DNA of 64,000 nucleotides, taken from positions 1 through 64,000 of the forward strand of contig CAJFLE010000009.1 in NCBI GenBank assembly GCA_904387375.1, given 5' to 3'. Both the position numbers and the translations under genes were made by a program. The notes under the pieces were generated by a model. That model was given only the letters and a program-made list of their open reading frames with translations, had not been told where the DNA came from and did no database searches. Position 1 is the stretch's first letter, and every line of letters begins with the position of its first letter. Shown here one piece after another: positions 37,538 through 47,269 of the stretch. The DNA is from Candidatus Protoclostridium gallicola (lineage in GTDB: Bacteria > Bacillota > Clostridia > Christensenellales > Pumilibacteraceae).

Positions 37538-37601
37538 ATTATACCACATCTGCTTGGCACAGTCTTGCATATTATTCCGAATTTCATACCAATTATTCCG
37601 A
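37538..37601 (-). promoter_or_regulatory. Kinase-regulator promoter with paired direct repeats
   Basis: On the minus strand TGGTATAAT (extended -10, hexamer at 37538-37543) lacks a good -35 (AAGACT, 37561-37566). Upstream, ATTATTCCGA occurs twice in the plus-strand reading (37571-37580 and 37592-37601), exactly 21 bp apart. A 21-bp period is what LytTR regulators use. This suggests positive autoregulation by the adjacent regulator. Confidence 0.6.
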
Positions 37602-37671
37602 TTCGGGTTTTGCAAATCCGACGCCGCGGTTTTCCGTTCTTATCCGGCTGTGCGCGAATATAAATAGAAGT

Positions 37672-40137
37672 ATGGATATATGCGAAAAATACGGCACCTG
37701 CAAAAGCGGACTGGGCGAAGAGGAAGCGGCGCGCAGGCTGGAACTGTACGGCAGGAACGAGCTGACGCGGGCGAAACCCAAACCGCTGGCGCTCAGGTTC
37801 GCGGCGCAGCTCAAGGATCCCATGCTGCTCGTGCTGCTCGGCGCGGCGCTGGTCAGCCTCGTGCTCGCCTTCTTCGACTTCTCGCCCGCGGCGCTGTTCG
37901 AGCCCTTTCTTATATTCTTCATAGTGTTCGCCAACGCGCTCATATCCGCGCTTCAGGAGCGCAAGGCGGAAAAATCGCTGGCCGCGCTCGAGAGTCTGTC
38001 GGCGGGACGGTGCAAGGTGCGTCGGGACGGCGAGGAACGGATCATGGACGCCGCGCTGCTCGTGCCCGGCGACCTCATAGTGCTGCACGCCGGCGACATA
38101 ATCCCCGCCGACTGCGTGCTCATAGACGCGCACTCGTGCCAGAGCGAGGAGAGCATGCTGACCGGCGAAAGCGTGCCCGTATCCAAGACGGACGGCAGCG
38201 TAATGTATTCGGGTTGCTCGGTAACCGCCGGACGCGGAACCGCCGTCGTGGAAAAGACGGGCGACAATACCGAGATGGGACGCATAGCCGCCATGCTCAA
38301 AACGCACGCGGAGCGGCTCACGCCGCTGCAGCTCAAACTGAAAAAGCTGTCCGAACAGCTCGGACTGCTCTCCCTCGCCATATGCCTGGTCATATTCGTC
38401 GTGGGCATTTTCGGGATATACGTCGTGGGCGGTACGCAGCTGACGAACATGACGCTGTTCATGACAGCCATCGCGCTGGCGGTGTCCGCGCTGCCCGAGG
38501 GGCTGCCCACCACAGTCACGATAGTGCTGTCGGCGGGCACGCGGCGCATGGTGAAAAACCGCGCCATCGTGAAAAAACTGCCCGCGGTGGAAACGCTGGG
38601 CTCGGTATCCGTAATATGTACGGACAAGACCGGCACGCTCACCACCGGCCGCATGACGGTGACGGAAAAGGTTTCGTACACGTCGCGCGATCTGCTCGCG
38701 CTCGCAGCCGTATGCACGGACAACGCCGCCGACCCCACCGACGCCGCACTGATAGCCGCGGGAGGCGGACGGATGCCGGCGGTCAGACTGTCCACGATTC
38801 CATTCGACAACGTGCGCCGTACGATGAGCGTAACCGTGTCGAGCGGCGGCAGAATCACGGAGATAACCAAGGGCGCTTACGAAAACATAGCGCTGCTTAC
38901 GGGCGACTGCCGCGCAGAGCATAAGGCGGAGGAGATGAGCGCGCGGGGGCTGCGCGTAATCGCCGTCGCATTCAGGGAAATATCCGGGCCGAGGGATCTG
39001 CACGGCGGGAGATACGAGTTCGCCGGGCTCATAGGAATGTCCGATCCCCCTCGCCCCGAAGTGCGCGACGCGATCGCCAAGTGCCGGTCGGCGGGCATAC
39101 GTCCGGTCATGCTGACGGGCGACGGCGTGGGAGCGGCGAAAGCGGTCGCTTCCGCGCTGGGTCTGACGGGCGACGTCATAACGGGCGCGCAGCTGGAAAA
39201 GATGACTGACGAAGAGCTGACGGGCGCGCTGAAAACGGCGGCGGTGTTCGCGCGCGTGACGCCGTCGGACAAACTGCGCATAGTCAAAGCGTTTCAGGAA
39301 CGCGGGGACGTCGTCGGCGTGACCGGCGACGGCGTGAACGACGCGCCCGCGCTCAAAGCCGCGGACATAGGCTGTGCGATGGGCAGCGGCACCGACGTCG
39401 CGAAAATGGAAGCGGATCTCGTGCTCACCGACGACAATTTTTCCACCATAGTCGGCGCGGTGGAGACGGGGCGCGGCATATTCGACAACATAAGAAAGGC
39501 AGTCGCGTTCCTGCTCGGCACCAATATAGGCGAAGTCATAGCCGTGTTCGCCGCCATGTGCATATCCTTCGATTCGCCGCTGCTGTCCATGCAGCTGCTG
39601 TGGATCAACCTGATCTCCGACTCCTTCCCCGCCATAGCGCTCGGCAGCGAAAAAACGGAGCCGGACGTAATGAGCCGCAGACCGCTGTCACGCGGCGAGG
39701 GCATATTCACGAAGGGCATACTCGCCCGTCTGCTGCTGCACGGCGCTCTGTTCGGCGTCCTGTGCCTCGTCGCGTTCTACGTCACGCTGGGCGCCACCGG
39801 CGACCTCGCCGCCGCCCGCACCGCCGCATTCCTGACCCTGTCCGTCTCGCAGACGCTGCACGCGTACAACATGCGCTCGCACAAACCGCTGTACATGATA
39901 GGCGTGTTCTCAAATAAACTGCTCAATATGGCTACGGCGGGCAGCCTTGCGCTTATCGCGCTCGTCGCGATCGTGCCGCCGGTTGCCGCCGCGTTCGCGA
40001 TGACGATCATGCCGACGTGGACTTACGCCATGTGCCTGGGACTGGCCGTGCTTCCCCTCGTCATCGACGAAAGCGTCAAGCTCGCGCTGCACTTCGGCGC
40101 GAAAGCGCCCTCCCGCCGCAGGAAAAAAGCCGCCTGA
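37672..40137 (+). CDS. Calcium-type P-type ATPase (P2A)
   Basis: The 821-aa product is a complete P-type cation pump. It shows the actuator motif MLTGESVPV (about 162), the M4 ion-site PEGLP (E276), the phosphorylation motif with D318 in DKTGTLT, the ATP-site TKGAYE, the hinge TGDGVNDAPALK, M5 GTNIGEV and M6 NLISDSFP. The Glu in M4, the Asn/Glu in M5 and the Asn/Asp in M6 correspond to the SERCA-type calcium sites, so Ca2+ export is the best guess. Ten hydrophobic segments are present, with a basic tail (RRRKKAA). No clear Shine-Dalgarno precedes the ATG; a TATAAA at 37659-37664 ends 7 nt before it. It is transcribed divergently from the two-component operon. Confidence 0.93.
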   Translation: MDICEKYGTCKSGLGEEEAARRLELYGRNELTRAKPKPLALRFAAQLKDPMLLVLLGAALVSLVLAFFDFSPAALFEPFLIFFIVFANALISALQERKAEKSLAALESLSAGRCKVRRDGEERIMDAALLVPGDLIVLHAGDIIPADCVLIDAHSCQSEESMLTGESVPVSKTDGSVMYSGCSVTAGRGTAVVEKTGDNTEMGRIAAMLKTHAERLTPLQLKLKKLSEQLGLLSLAICLVIFVVGIFGIYVVGGTQLTNMTLFMTAIALAVSALPEGLPTTVTIVLSAGTRRMVKNRAIVKKLPAVETLGSVSVICTDKTGTLTTGRMTVTEKVSYTSRDLLALAAVCTDNAADPTDAALIAAGGGRMPAVRLSTIPFDNVRRTMSVTVSSGGRITEITKGAYENIALLTGDCRAEHKAEEMSARGLRVIAVAFREISGPRDLHGGRYEFAGLIGMSDPPRPEVRDAIAKCRSAGIRPVMLTGDGVGAAKAVASALGLTGDVITGAQLEKMTDEELTGALKTAAVFARVTPSDKLRIVKAFQERGDVVGVTGDGVNDAPALKAADIGCAMGSGTDVAKMEADLVLTDDNFSTIVGAVETGRGIFDNIRKAVAFLLGTNIGEVIAVFAAMCISFDSPLLSMQLLWINLISDSFPAIALGSEKTEPDVMSRRPLSRGEGIFTKGILARLLLHGALFGVLCLVAFYVTLGATGDLAAARTAAFLTLSVSQTLHAYNMRSHKPLYMIGVFSNKLLNMATAGSLALIALVAIVPPVAAAFAMTIMPTWTYAMCLGLAVLPLVIDESVKLALHFGAKAPSRRRKKAA

Positions 40138-40150
40138 AAACATGCGAAAA

Positions 40151-40178
40151 AACGGAACCGCGTGCGGTTCCGTTTTCG
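40151..40178. terminator. Terminator after the P-type ATPase
   Basis: AACGGAACC and GGTTCCGTT (40151-40159, 40166-40174) form a stem followed by TTTCG; A-rich flanks on the left also suit the convergent DUF1508 gene. Confidence 0.75.
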
Positions 40179-40194
40179 TTATACCGTTATAGTT

Positions 40195-41433
40195 TTATTG
40201 CAGTTCGCTCGGGACGGTGGCGGTGGCCGCGAAGCGGCGCACCGATTCGAGAGCGCTTATGCACGAGTCGAGCGAGTCGTACGTTTCGCCTATGCAGATG
40301 ACGCTCTTCTGCGCGTTGCGGAGTTTATAGTAATATCTGCCGAACTTGTCGCGGTCGATGATGAAATTGCCCTGGGCGGAATTTTTCTTGACCGATTCGA
40401 TCGCGCTGAGCGCGGAGCGGCGCATCGACACTTCCTCGGTCGCGAGCATAAGCTGGCCGTTGGACGCGTACAGACGGGCGCAGTATTTGCCTTCTTCCGT
40501 CGTTTCCACCTTCCACTTGCCGCGGGCGCCCTTCTTGACGTCGTAGCTGTCCACCTTGACGGGCGTATAATCGACGTATTTTATTCCCTCGACCAGTTCG
40601 TCGCTGACAGGCGACGAGGCGGCTATGCGCTTGACGGATTCCACCGCTTTTTCGCACTGGTCGCGCGTCGTGTATATCTCGCCCACGCAAAGCAGACGGT
40701 TGGTAGACGTTTTGAGTTTGTAATAGAAGTTCTTCGCTTTATCCTGATAGATGAGGAAACGGCCGGACTCGATGCATTTTATTATAGTCGCGATACCGTT
40801 TCTCGCGCCCGCCTCGGTGCTGTATATCTCGCTGGACAGCATGACTTCGCCGTTGGCGGCGCTCAGTTTCGCGATATATTCGCCCGCGCGTTTGATTTCT
40901 ATCGTCCACTTGCCCGTTTTTTTCGGCGTATCCTTCTTTTTTGCGGGCGCGCGGCGGCGCGAAACGACTTCGACTCCGTCGAATATTTCCTCGTTCTCGC
41001 TGTCGGCCGCCTCTTCGTCCGGTTCGTTCCCGGCCGGAATCACCGGCTGTTCGGGAACCGATTCCGGCTGAGAAGCGGCAGGCTGTCCGGAAACCTCGTC
41101 GCTTACGGGCGCAGCAGGAGCGGGCTCCGCGTGCGTTTCCTCCGGCGTTTCCGCAGGCACGGCTTCGTCTGCGGGAGCCGCGGCCGTTTCCGGTACGGCG
41201 GGAACGTCCGCCGGATTTTCTTCCTCCGCATTCTCCGCAGCGGGCGGAACAGAGCCGGCGTCGAACGGTTCTTCGGCCTGTACGGCGGCCTCTTCTTCGG
41301 CGCGCTTCTTCTTATGCGACGCCCTCACCGCCAGCGCGATGAGCGTTATTATCAGCAGAACGAATACCGCCGCTATGATTATAGCGATGGCAAGGTTGTT
41401 CTGAATCCATTCGAGCAGCTGCTCCCAACTCAT
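40195..41433 (-). CDS. Membrane-anchored protein with four DUF1508 (YegP-like) repeats
   Basis: I use ATG 41431-41433, 6 nt after GGAGG, rather than the longer frame. The 412-aa product has one membrane segment (about 13-36) followed by KKKR, so the rest is cytoplasmic by the positive-inside rule. Residues about 45-165 are an acidic Pro/Ala/Glu linker. Residues about 175-410 are four units of about 50 aa, each with a G-x-[WF]-x-[IV] opening and an S/T-containing helix end: GKWTIEIKRAGEYIAKL, GRFLIYQDKAKNFYYKL, GKWKVETTEEGKYCARL and GNFIIDRDKFGRYYYKL. They match DUF1508, the YegP fold of unknown function. The layout (membrane anchor, acidic linker, cytoplasmic domain) parallels the cytoplasmic end of the giant surface protein. 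Confidence 0.85.
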   Translation of the reverse strand: MSWEQLLEWIQNNLAIAIIIAAVFVLLIITLIALAVRASHKKKRAEEEAAVQAEEPFDAGSVPPAAENAEEENPADVPAVPETAAAPADEAVPAETPEETHAEPAPAAPVSDEVSGQPAASQPESVPEQPVIPAGNEPDEEAADSENEEIFDGVEVVSRRRAPAKKKDTPKKTGKWTIEIKRAGEYIAKLSAANGEVMLSSEIYSTEAGARNGIATIIKCIESGRFLIYQDKAKNFYYKLKTSTNRLLCVGEIYTTRDQCEKAVESVKRIAASSPVSDELVEGIKYVDYTPVKVDSYDVKKGARGKWKVETTEEGKYCARLYASNGQLMLATEEVSMRRSALSAIESVKKNSAQGNFIIDRDKFGRYYYKLRNAQKSVICIGETYDSLDSCISALESVRRFAATATVPSELQ

Positions 41434-41473
41434 AAAACGCCTCCTTCCGGAACGATAAGTACCTTTTTTATAT

Positions 41474-41687
41474 ATTTTAACACAATCGGACACATTTCGC
41501 AAGAGAGTTTTGCGAAAAATACGCCGATTTATATTAAAATCCGATTAGAAAATGCAATAAGGAAGATATATTGCGCCGTAAAGAACCTTACTCTATGCAA
41601 TATGACGTTTTTGTCCGAATTGTGACAGAAAATTCACAGAAAAATTTTCCCGTACCTACTTGCGTTAATATTTCATTAAGCTATAAT
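41474..41687. promoter_or_regulatory. Divergent promoters of the DUF1508 gene and the ABC operon
   Basis: Leftward: TTGCGA (41497-41502), 17 bp, TAAAAT (41474-41479). Rightward: TTGCGT (41660-41665), 16 bp, TATAAT (41682-41687). The AT-rich DNA between them (41503-41659) shows no gene or clear operator. Confidence 0.65.
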
Positions 41688-41738
41688 ATATATAATAAAT
41701 GCAGAAGATAAAATGACAGTTTCAAGGAGGCCGATACT

Positions 41739-42440
41739 ATGTCTTATGTAGAGCTCAGGGACGTGAGAAAAACTTACATAATGGGCGAAAACAAGATCCA
41801 TGCAGCGGACGGAGTCAACCTGTCCATAGAGAAGGGAGAATTCTGCGTCATAGTGGGGCCGAGCGGCGCGGGAAAAACCACCGTGCTGAACATTCTCGGA
41901 GGAATGGATACCGTGACGAGCGGAATGGTCATACTCGACGGCCGCAACATCAGCAAGATGAGCGCCAAGGAGCTGACGCTTTACCGCCGTTACGACGTCG
42001 GTTTCGTGTTCCAGTTCTATAACCTCGTGCAGAACCTGACCGCGCTGGAAAACGTCGAGCTGGCAAACGAAATATGCCGCAAGCCGCTGGACGCGAAGGA
42101 AACGCTCAAACAGGTGGGACTGGAAAACCGTATGAAGAACTTCCCCGCTCAGCTGTCGGGCGGCGAGCAGCAGCGCGTTTCCATAGCGCGCGCGATTGCC
42201 AAAAACCCGAAAATTCTGCTTTGCGACGAACCCACCGGCGCGCTCGACTTCGCGACCGGCAAGAGCGTGCTCGCCCTGCTCCAGAAGATCTGCCGCGAGA
42301 CGGGAAAAACGGTCATAATCATAACGCATAACCAGGAGCTGACCAAGATGGCGGACAGAGTGTTCGGCATCAGGAACGGCAAAGTAGTGTACGAGGCGGT
42401 CAACGACCACCCCGCTCCCGTAGAGGAACTTGTGTGGTGA
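41739..42440 (+). CDS. MacB/LolD-type ABC transporter ATPase
   Basis: The 233-aa ATPase has Walker A GPSGAGKTT (about 40), the Q-loop in FVFQFYNLV, the signature LSGGEQQR, Walker B LLCDEPTGALD and the switch histidine in IITHNQE. The phrase EPTGALD and the length are typical of the LolD/MacB/BceA group that energises FtsX-like permeases. AAGGAGG lies 8 nt before the ATG. It is immediately followed by its permease (5-bp gap). Such pairs in Firmicutes act in antimicrobial-peptide defence or cell-envelope work; no BceRS-like regulator sits next to it, so the substrate is open. Confidence 0.93.
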   Translation: MSYVELRDVRKTYIMGENKIHAADGVNLSIEKGEFCVIVGPSGAGKTTVLNILGGMDTVTSGMVILDGRNISKMSAKELTLYRRYDVGFVFQFYNLVQNLTALENVELANEICRKPLDAKETLKQVGLENRMKNFPAQLSGGEQQRVSIARAIAKNPKILLCDEPTGALDFATGKSVLALLQKICRETGKTVIIITHNQELTKMADRVFGIRNGKVVYEAVNDHPAPVEELVW

Positions 42441-42444
42441 CGCC

Positions 42445-44967
42445 ATGAGAAAGCATGCGAAAATTCTATTCAAGGAGTTCGGAAGCAGCTTCGGCAGGTT
42501 TATAGCGATAGCCGGCATAATCGCGCTCAGCCTCGCGTTCCTGATCGGACTGACCATTTCCACTCCGGATATAAAAGCCTCTTACGCCGCGTATTTCGAG
42601 GATAACAGGCTGGGCGATTTCACCGTCATGTCGGGCGCAGGATTTCTGACGGACGACGACATAAGCGAAATCGACGCGGTGGACGACGTAGAGAAAACGT
42701 CGGCGGCGTTCCAGTGGGACGCCTACTGCACGTCGTCAGACGACCGGAACAAAACGGTGCGGTTTTTCGGCGTCGGAAACGAATACTTCGGAAGCGGCGA
42801 CGTAGTGAACAAACTGACGCTCGCGGAAGGACGGTTCCCTGCGGAGGACGCTGCCGGCGAAGCGGTGGCGGTGGTGCCGTTCGGCAGTATGGAGGACGTT
42901 GCCGTCGGCGACACATTCACGGTTGCGGAGAGCGACGTAAGTCTGCCGGACTCGTATCTGCCCGACGAGCTTGCGGATTATGCGGATATGTTCGACTTCA
43001 AAGTGTTCGAACAGACCGAGTTCGAGATCGTCGGCATCGTTTCTTCCCCGCTGTACTTTTCCGTCAACGACGAAACGTGCACCAAAGGCGACGGCAAAGT
43101 GGACTACATTCTTTTCACGAACAGAACCGCTTTCGCAAACAACGTCCTGGAAGCGCTGCTTCCGCTTTTCGATACGCTGCCGCCGTCCATGCTCGAAGGC
43201 CTGCCGGTAGACGCCCAGTCGCTGGAGAAAACGCAGTATACCACGGCATGGGTATCCGCGGCGGACAGCAACGATTACGAAGTATTCTCGACCGCTTACG
43301 ACGATTACGCCGACGAAGTGGCCGACAAAATATCCGCGACCGGCGAAGATCTGTATGTGCTGGACAGATCGACCAACCTGTCCTATTACAGCATGAGCAT
43401 AAACGCGGATAAGGTGGCGGACATAGCGGGTATATTCCCCATATTTTTCATTGCCGTAGCCGCGCTCGTCGCATTCTCGACGAGCGTGCGCATGGTGGAC
43501 GAGGATCGCGGGCAGATCGGAACGCTGCGGTCGCTGGGATACTCGGGAGCGCGCATAGCGGGAAAATATATCTTTTACAGCGTCACGGCGTGCGCGCTCG
43601 GTCTTGTCATAGGCATTCCGCTGGGACTGACCATACTGCCGCTTGTCATATACAACGCATACGGTTCCATGTATACGCTGCCGGCCATGGTGTTTACCGC
43701 CGACTGGCTGGTGATATCTCTGTGCAGCGTGCTCTCGCTCGCCGCGACCGCTCTCGTGGCGGTGCTCGCCTGCCGGTCGACGATGAAGGAAACGCCGGCG
43801 GCGATACTGCAGCCGAGAGCGCCCAAGCCCGGAAAACGCATTCTGCTCGAACGCATCAAACCGCTGTGGGCGATATTGCCTTTCAAGTATAAGGCGACGA
43901 TGCGCAACATTTTCCGGTTCAAACGAAATCTGATTATGACGGTGCTCGCCGTCGCGGGATGCAGCGCTCTCATTCTCGCAGGATTCGGTATGATGAATTC
44001 GACGGCTGCCGTCACCGATCTGCAATTCAATCAGATATATTCCTTCGATCTTACGGTAGGCGTAACTTCGGATTATACCGCTTCCGAGGACATGACCGCA
44101 TTCCTCGACGGGAAAAACTACCTCGAAGTGCGCAAGGAACGGGGCGCGGCGCTCGGCGACGGACACACGGAAAACATCAACCTCGTCACCGCGGGTTCAG
44201 AGCTCAGCGACTTTATAGACATAGGCGAATTCACCGGCGACTCGGTCAAGGTTTCCAAAGGTCTCGCCGATGCGTTCGGACTGTCCGTCGGCGACGATAT
44301 CACGGTGGAAAACGCTTCCGGAGACAGAGCGACGCTGAAAATTACCGATATCGTCACGATGTACTCGGAATGCTGGGTATTCGTCGGACAGAACGAGTAT
44401 GAAGACAAATTCGGCGACGCGTCGTTCAACTCCCTGTTCGTCGCCAGCGATACGGCGGAGGACGATCAGTCTGCGGTTGCGGAACGGCTGTACGGTCTGG
44501 ATTGCGTCAACAGCGTGACGTTCACGTCGTCGGAGCGCGAAGTGTTCGACAATCTCACCGAAACGCTGACGCTCGTCGTCATCGTACTCATAGTCTGCGC
44601 GGGAGCTCTGGTCGTCATCGTGCTGTACAACCTGACCAATATAAACATCGGCGAACGCAAGAAAGAAATCGCCACGCTCAAAGTGCTCGGATACAAAAAG
44701 CGCGAAGTTTCCGGATACGTATTCAGAGAAATCGCGATACTGGTTATTCTGGGTATAGCCGTCGGCATAGGTCTGGGCTGGGCTATTCTCGCGTTCATTC
44801 TCGGCAGCATACAGGCGCCGTACCTCACCTTCCCGCTCGTCATAGACTGGTGGAGTTATCTCGTCACCGCTGCGGCGACGCTGCTGTTCTCCGGGCTGGT
44901 CGACCTCATACTGCTGCCCAAGCTGAACAAGATCGACATGGCGGACTCCATGAAAGCCGTCGACTGA
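42445..44967 (+). CDS. FtsX-like ABC transporter permease
   Basis: The 840-aa permease starts at ATG 42445, 4 nt after the ATPase stop; no good ribosome site is seen, so coupling is likely. A first membrane segment (about 17-38) is followed by a large extracellular region (about 40-325) with MacB-like features. The first FtsX core (about 330-470) contains VRMVDEDRGQIGTLRSLGYS, and the second half (about 500-840) repeats a membrane segment, a smaller extracellular domain and a second core (NINIGERKKEIATLKVLGYK). The two copies of the cytoplasmic E-I-G/A-T-L-R/K-x-L-G-Y motif are the ATPase-contact sites. The protein is full length, with two FtsX domains. Confidence 0.92.
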   Translation: MRKHAKILFKEFGSSFGRFIAIAGIIALSLAFLIGLTISTPDIKASYAAYFEDNRLGDFTVMSGAGFLTDDDISEIDAVDDVEKTSAAFQWDAYCTSSDDRNKTVRFFGVGNEYFGSGDVVNKLTLAEGRFPAEDAAGEAVAVVPFGSMEDVAVGDTFTVAESDVSLPDSYLPDELADYADMFDFKVFEQTEFEIVGIVSSPLYFSVNDETCTKGDGKVDYILFTNRTAFANNVLEALLPLFDTLPPSMLEGLPVDAQSLEKTQYTTAWVSAADSNDYEVFSTAYDDYADEVADKISATGEDLYVLDRSTNLSYYSMSINADKVADIAGIFPIFFIAVAALVAFSTSVRMVDEDRGQIGTLRSLGYSGARIAGKYIFYSVTACALGLVIGIPLGLTILPLVIYNAYGSMYTLPAMVFTADWLVISLCSVLSLAATALVAVLACRSTMKETPAAILQPRAPKPGKRILLERIKPLWAILPFKYKATMRNIFRFKRNLIMTVLAVAGCSALILAGFGMMNSTAAVTDLQFNQIYSFDLTVGVTSDYTASEDMTAFLDGKNYLEVRKERGAALGDGHTENINLVTAGSELSDFIDIGEFTGDSVKVSKGLADAFGLSVGDDITVENASGDRATLKITDIVTMYSECWVFVGQNEYEDKFGDASFNSLFVASDTAEDDQSAVAERLYGLDCVNSVTFTSSEREVFDNLTETLTLVVIVLIVCAGALVVIVLYNLTNINIGERKKEIATLKVLGYKKREVSGYVFREIAILVILGIAVGIGLGWAILAFILGSIQAPYLTFPLVIDWWSYLVTAAATLLFSGLVDLILLPKLNKIDMADSMKAVD

Positions 44968-44987
44968 CGCGGCAGATATTTAATAAT

Positions 44988-45021
44988 AAAACGGCTACGG
45001 TACTCCCGGAGCCGTTTTTTT
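44988..45021 (+). terminator. Terminator after the ABC permease
   Basis: AAAACGGCT (44988-44996) pairs with AGCCGTTTT (45010-45018), followed by a T-run to 45021. Confidence 0.85.
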
Positions 45022-45052
45022 GCCGAAAAAAGGCGTTTACTCCCTTTTCGCG

Positions 45053-45081
45053 TTGATTTTTGCCGCTTAGTCTGCTATAAT
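45053..45081 (+). promoter_or_regulatory. Promoter of the FUSC gene
   Basis: TTGATT (45053-45058), 17 bp, TATAAT (45076-45081), with a leader of about 40 nt. Confidence 0.75.
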
Positions 45082-45127
45082 CAAATGCCGGAGACGAAAA
45101 AAGCTCCTTCGAGGGAATAACGGCAAT

Positions 45128-47113
45128 TTGAATATACGAGCAAAACTTCCGAGAATATCGCGCGCCGACGTAATCAAACGCGTGCGCACCGGGCTGCCGA
45201 GAGCGGCGTTCTACGTAGCGCTGTTCTATTTCATCACGCTCGTGTTCGGTCCCGAATACGGCTTCGTCGCCTCGGTCACGGGTACCGCGTTCAACTTCTC
45301 GTATCAGAAGAAACTGACGTTCGGAGGGATAGTCATACTCGGGATCAGTCAGATATTCGTATGCTGCGTCGCCTGTCTCGCGTCATATCACATAGCGCTC
45401 AGGCTGACGCTCAACGCGCTTTTCCCTTTCTTCTGGGTGGCGCTTACCTCGTCGCCTTTCAATCCCAAGGGATATTTCCCGGGGATGATGTCGTTCATAT
45501 TCATTCAGCTTATACAGGTGGAATGGGAGAAAACGCCTTACATAATTGCCGTCAGCGCGATCTGTACCGCAGCGCTCGCGCTGCTGCTCGTCATCATCAA
45601 ACTGTGCCGTAAGAGCAGACCCGACTATGCCGTCATCCGCGACGGACTGCGCTCGGTGGCGCGCAGACTTACGTCGGACGGCAGCGGAGACGATGCGGTC
45701 GAAGATATACAGTCCATCGAAAACGCGCTGTACCGCATGGCGTACGACGGCAACAATTTCGTGCACAAGCAGAAGGGCACCGAAAGCATATATTATACCT
45801 TCGCTCTCATATTCCAGCGCGCGTCGTACTATTTCTCCGGCAGCGCCGCTCGCGGCACGGAGGCGGAAAGGCCGAAGCACGCCGAACTGGCGGCATTCCT
45901 CGAACGCGCGGCGGACGGATTCAACGAAACGGACAACTCGGCACTTATCGCAGAAGCGAAAGAACTGCTCGCGGGAGCGGCGGAATTCGAAGCATGGTTC
46001 GGTTCGTTTTACCGGAACATCCTGCGCCTGCTCATGATCGCGCTGAAAGAGATGACCGAGAAACGCGCGCCGAGAAAGAAAGCGTCGCTGCGCAGATACG
46101 CCGGAGAGGTGCGCAATCACCTTATGATCAATACGTTCGAACTGCGGTTTGCGATGAGGCTGTCCCTCGTATCGTTCGCGAGTTTCCTGCTCATGTTCCT
46201 GCTGGGCAGCGAGCACTCGTACTGGATAGCGCTCAACGCCTTCGTTATAATCCAGCCGTCGTACGAGGACAGCGTCAGCCGCACGCGGGCGCGGCTCATA
46301 GGCAGCGTCATAGGATGTCTGATCACTTACGGCGCGTGCTTCATACTCCCCGGCACCGTCGGGCTGTACGCGTATTTCACTGTGGTGATTACGCTGATGT
46401 ATATGGCTACGCCCGGCAAAATGCCGCAGGCGATGTTCGCCACGTCGGCGGGCGTGTCCATGGCATCCATCACGCTGGGAAGCGGCGCAGCGGTGGAATA
46501 CAGGCTGCTCTATCTCGCGATGGCCGCCGCCATAGTATTCATCGCCAACCGTTTCTTCTTCCCGTCCACAAAGCGCAGCCGTTTCGCCGTCAACATGCGA
46601 GAACTGTACGGCATGCAGAAAATATACGCCGAACTGCTGCGGGCCGTCGTATGCGGCACCGCGGGACTGACCGAGCTGCGCGGCGTGCTCATAAACTCGC
46701 ACATGCTGCGCACAGAATTGCTCTCGCTGCTGCCCGAGGTCTGCCCCGAAGAGGAACGGGACGGCTACCGGCGCGTGCTGCTGCTCCTCGCCCGCATGGT
46801 GGCGGAGGCGGAGCAGATGATCGTGCTGGCGAAAACCGAAAAGTTGACGGCGGACGAGCGCGCGGCGGTATTGGAATTCGTCGGGCAGCTGAAAGCCGTA
46901 CTCGCGGCAAAAGACAAATCGGGCCGGGAGGATTTACGGGCGCCGGATATACGGTCGGTTCCCTTTTTCACCGACCTCGCGCGCAGATACTGCGGCAATC
47001 TCGGCGAAGTAAACGCCTTTTTCGCGACTCACCGCCGTCCGCCCCGCCCCAAACCGAAGAAGCGCGCCGCGGACAAGCCGGAACATACCGAAGCCGGCGC
47101 AAGCGCCGCATGA
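45128..47113 (+). CDS. FUSC-family (aromatic acid exporter/YccS-like) membrane protein
   Basis: The 661-aa product starts at TTG 45128 with GAGGG 12 nt upstream. It has two membrane bundles: five to six segments in residues about 20-165 and a second set in about 335-490 (FAMRLSLVSFASFLLMFLLG, YWIALNAFVIIQPSYEDSV, ARLIGSVIGCLITYGACFI). Soluble regions lie between and after them. The second set, with WxALxxFVxxQPSYxDTxxRxxxRxxGT-like spacing, is the FUSC domain of fusaric-acid-resistance/YccS/AaeB proteins. They are thought to export small aromatic acids, but substrates are rarely known. No membrane-fusion partner is nearby, as expected for a monoderm. The C-terminal tail (RRPPRPKPKKRAADK) is basic and proline-rich. 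Confidence 0.85.
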   Translation: MNIRAKLPRISRADVIKRVRTGLPRAAFYVALFYFITLVFGPEYGFVASVTGTAFNFSYQKKLTFGGIVILGISQIFVCCVACLASYHIALRLTLNALFPFFWVALTSSPFNPKGYFPGMMSFIFIQLIQVEWEKTPYIIAVSAICTAALALLLVIIKLCRKSRPDYAVIRDGLRSVARRLTSDGSGDDAVEDIQSIENALYRMAYDGNNFVHKQKGTESIYYTFALIFQRASYYFSGSAARGTEAERPKHAELAAFLERAADGFNETDNSALIAEAKELLAGAAEFEAWFGSFYRNILRLLMIALKEMTEKRAPRKKASLRRYAGEVRNHLMINTFELRFAMRLSLVSFASFLLMFLLGSEHSYWIALNAFVIIQPSYEDSVSRTRARLIGSVIGCLITYGACFILPGTVGLYAYFTVVITLMYMATPGKMPQAMFATSAGVSMASITLGSGAAVEYRLLYLAMAAAIVFIANRFFFPSTKRSRFAVNMRELYGMQKIYAELLRAVVCGTAGLTELRGVLINSHMLRTELLSLLPEVCPEEERDGYRRVLLLLARMVAEAEQMIVLAKTEKLTADERAAVLEFVGQLKAVLAAKDKSGREDLRAPDIRSVPFFTDLARRYCGNLGEVNAFFATHRRPPRPKPKKRAADKPEHTEAGASAA

Positions 47114-47117
47114 ACGT

Positions 47118-47145
47118 TCCCCGGAGGAAAACTCCGGGGATATTT
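47118..47145 (+). terminator. Hairpin after the FUSC gene
   Basis: TCCCCGGAG (47118-47126) pairs with CTCCGGGGA (47132-47140) around GAAAA, followed by a weak TATTTT. Confidence 0.7.
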
Positions 47146-47269
47146 TCGTCACAGCCGAAACCATGGAATATTGTTATAGTTTTCTGCAATATCCGTATAG
47201 AATTTTTCCGGACTTTATTATATAATCGGGTCAAGAGATAAACGCAAAACCGTTAAGGAGGGAAATTCC

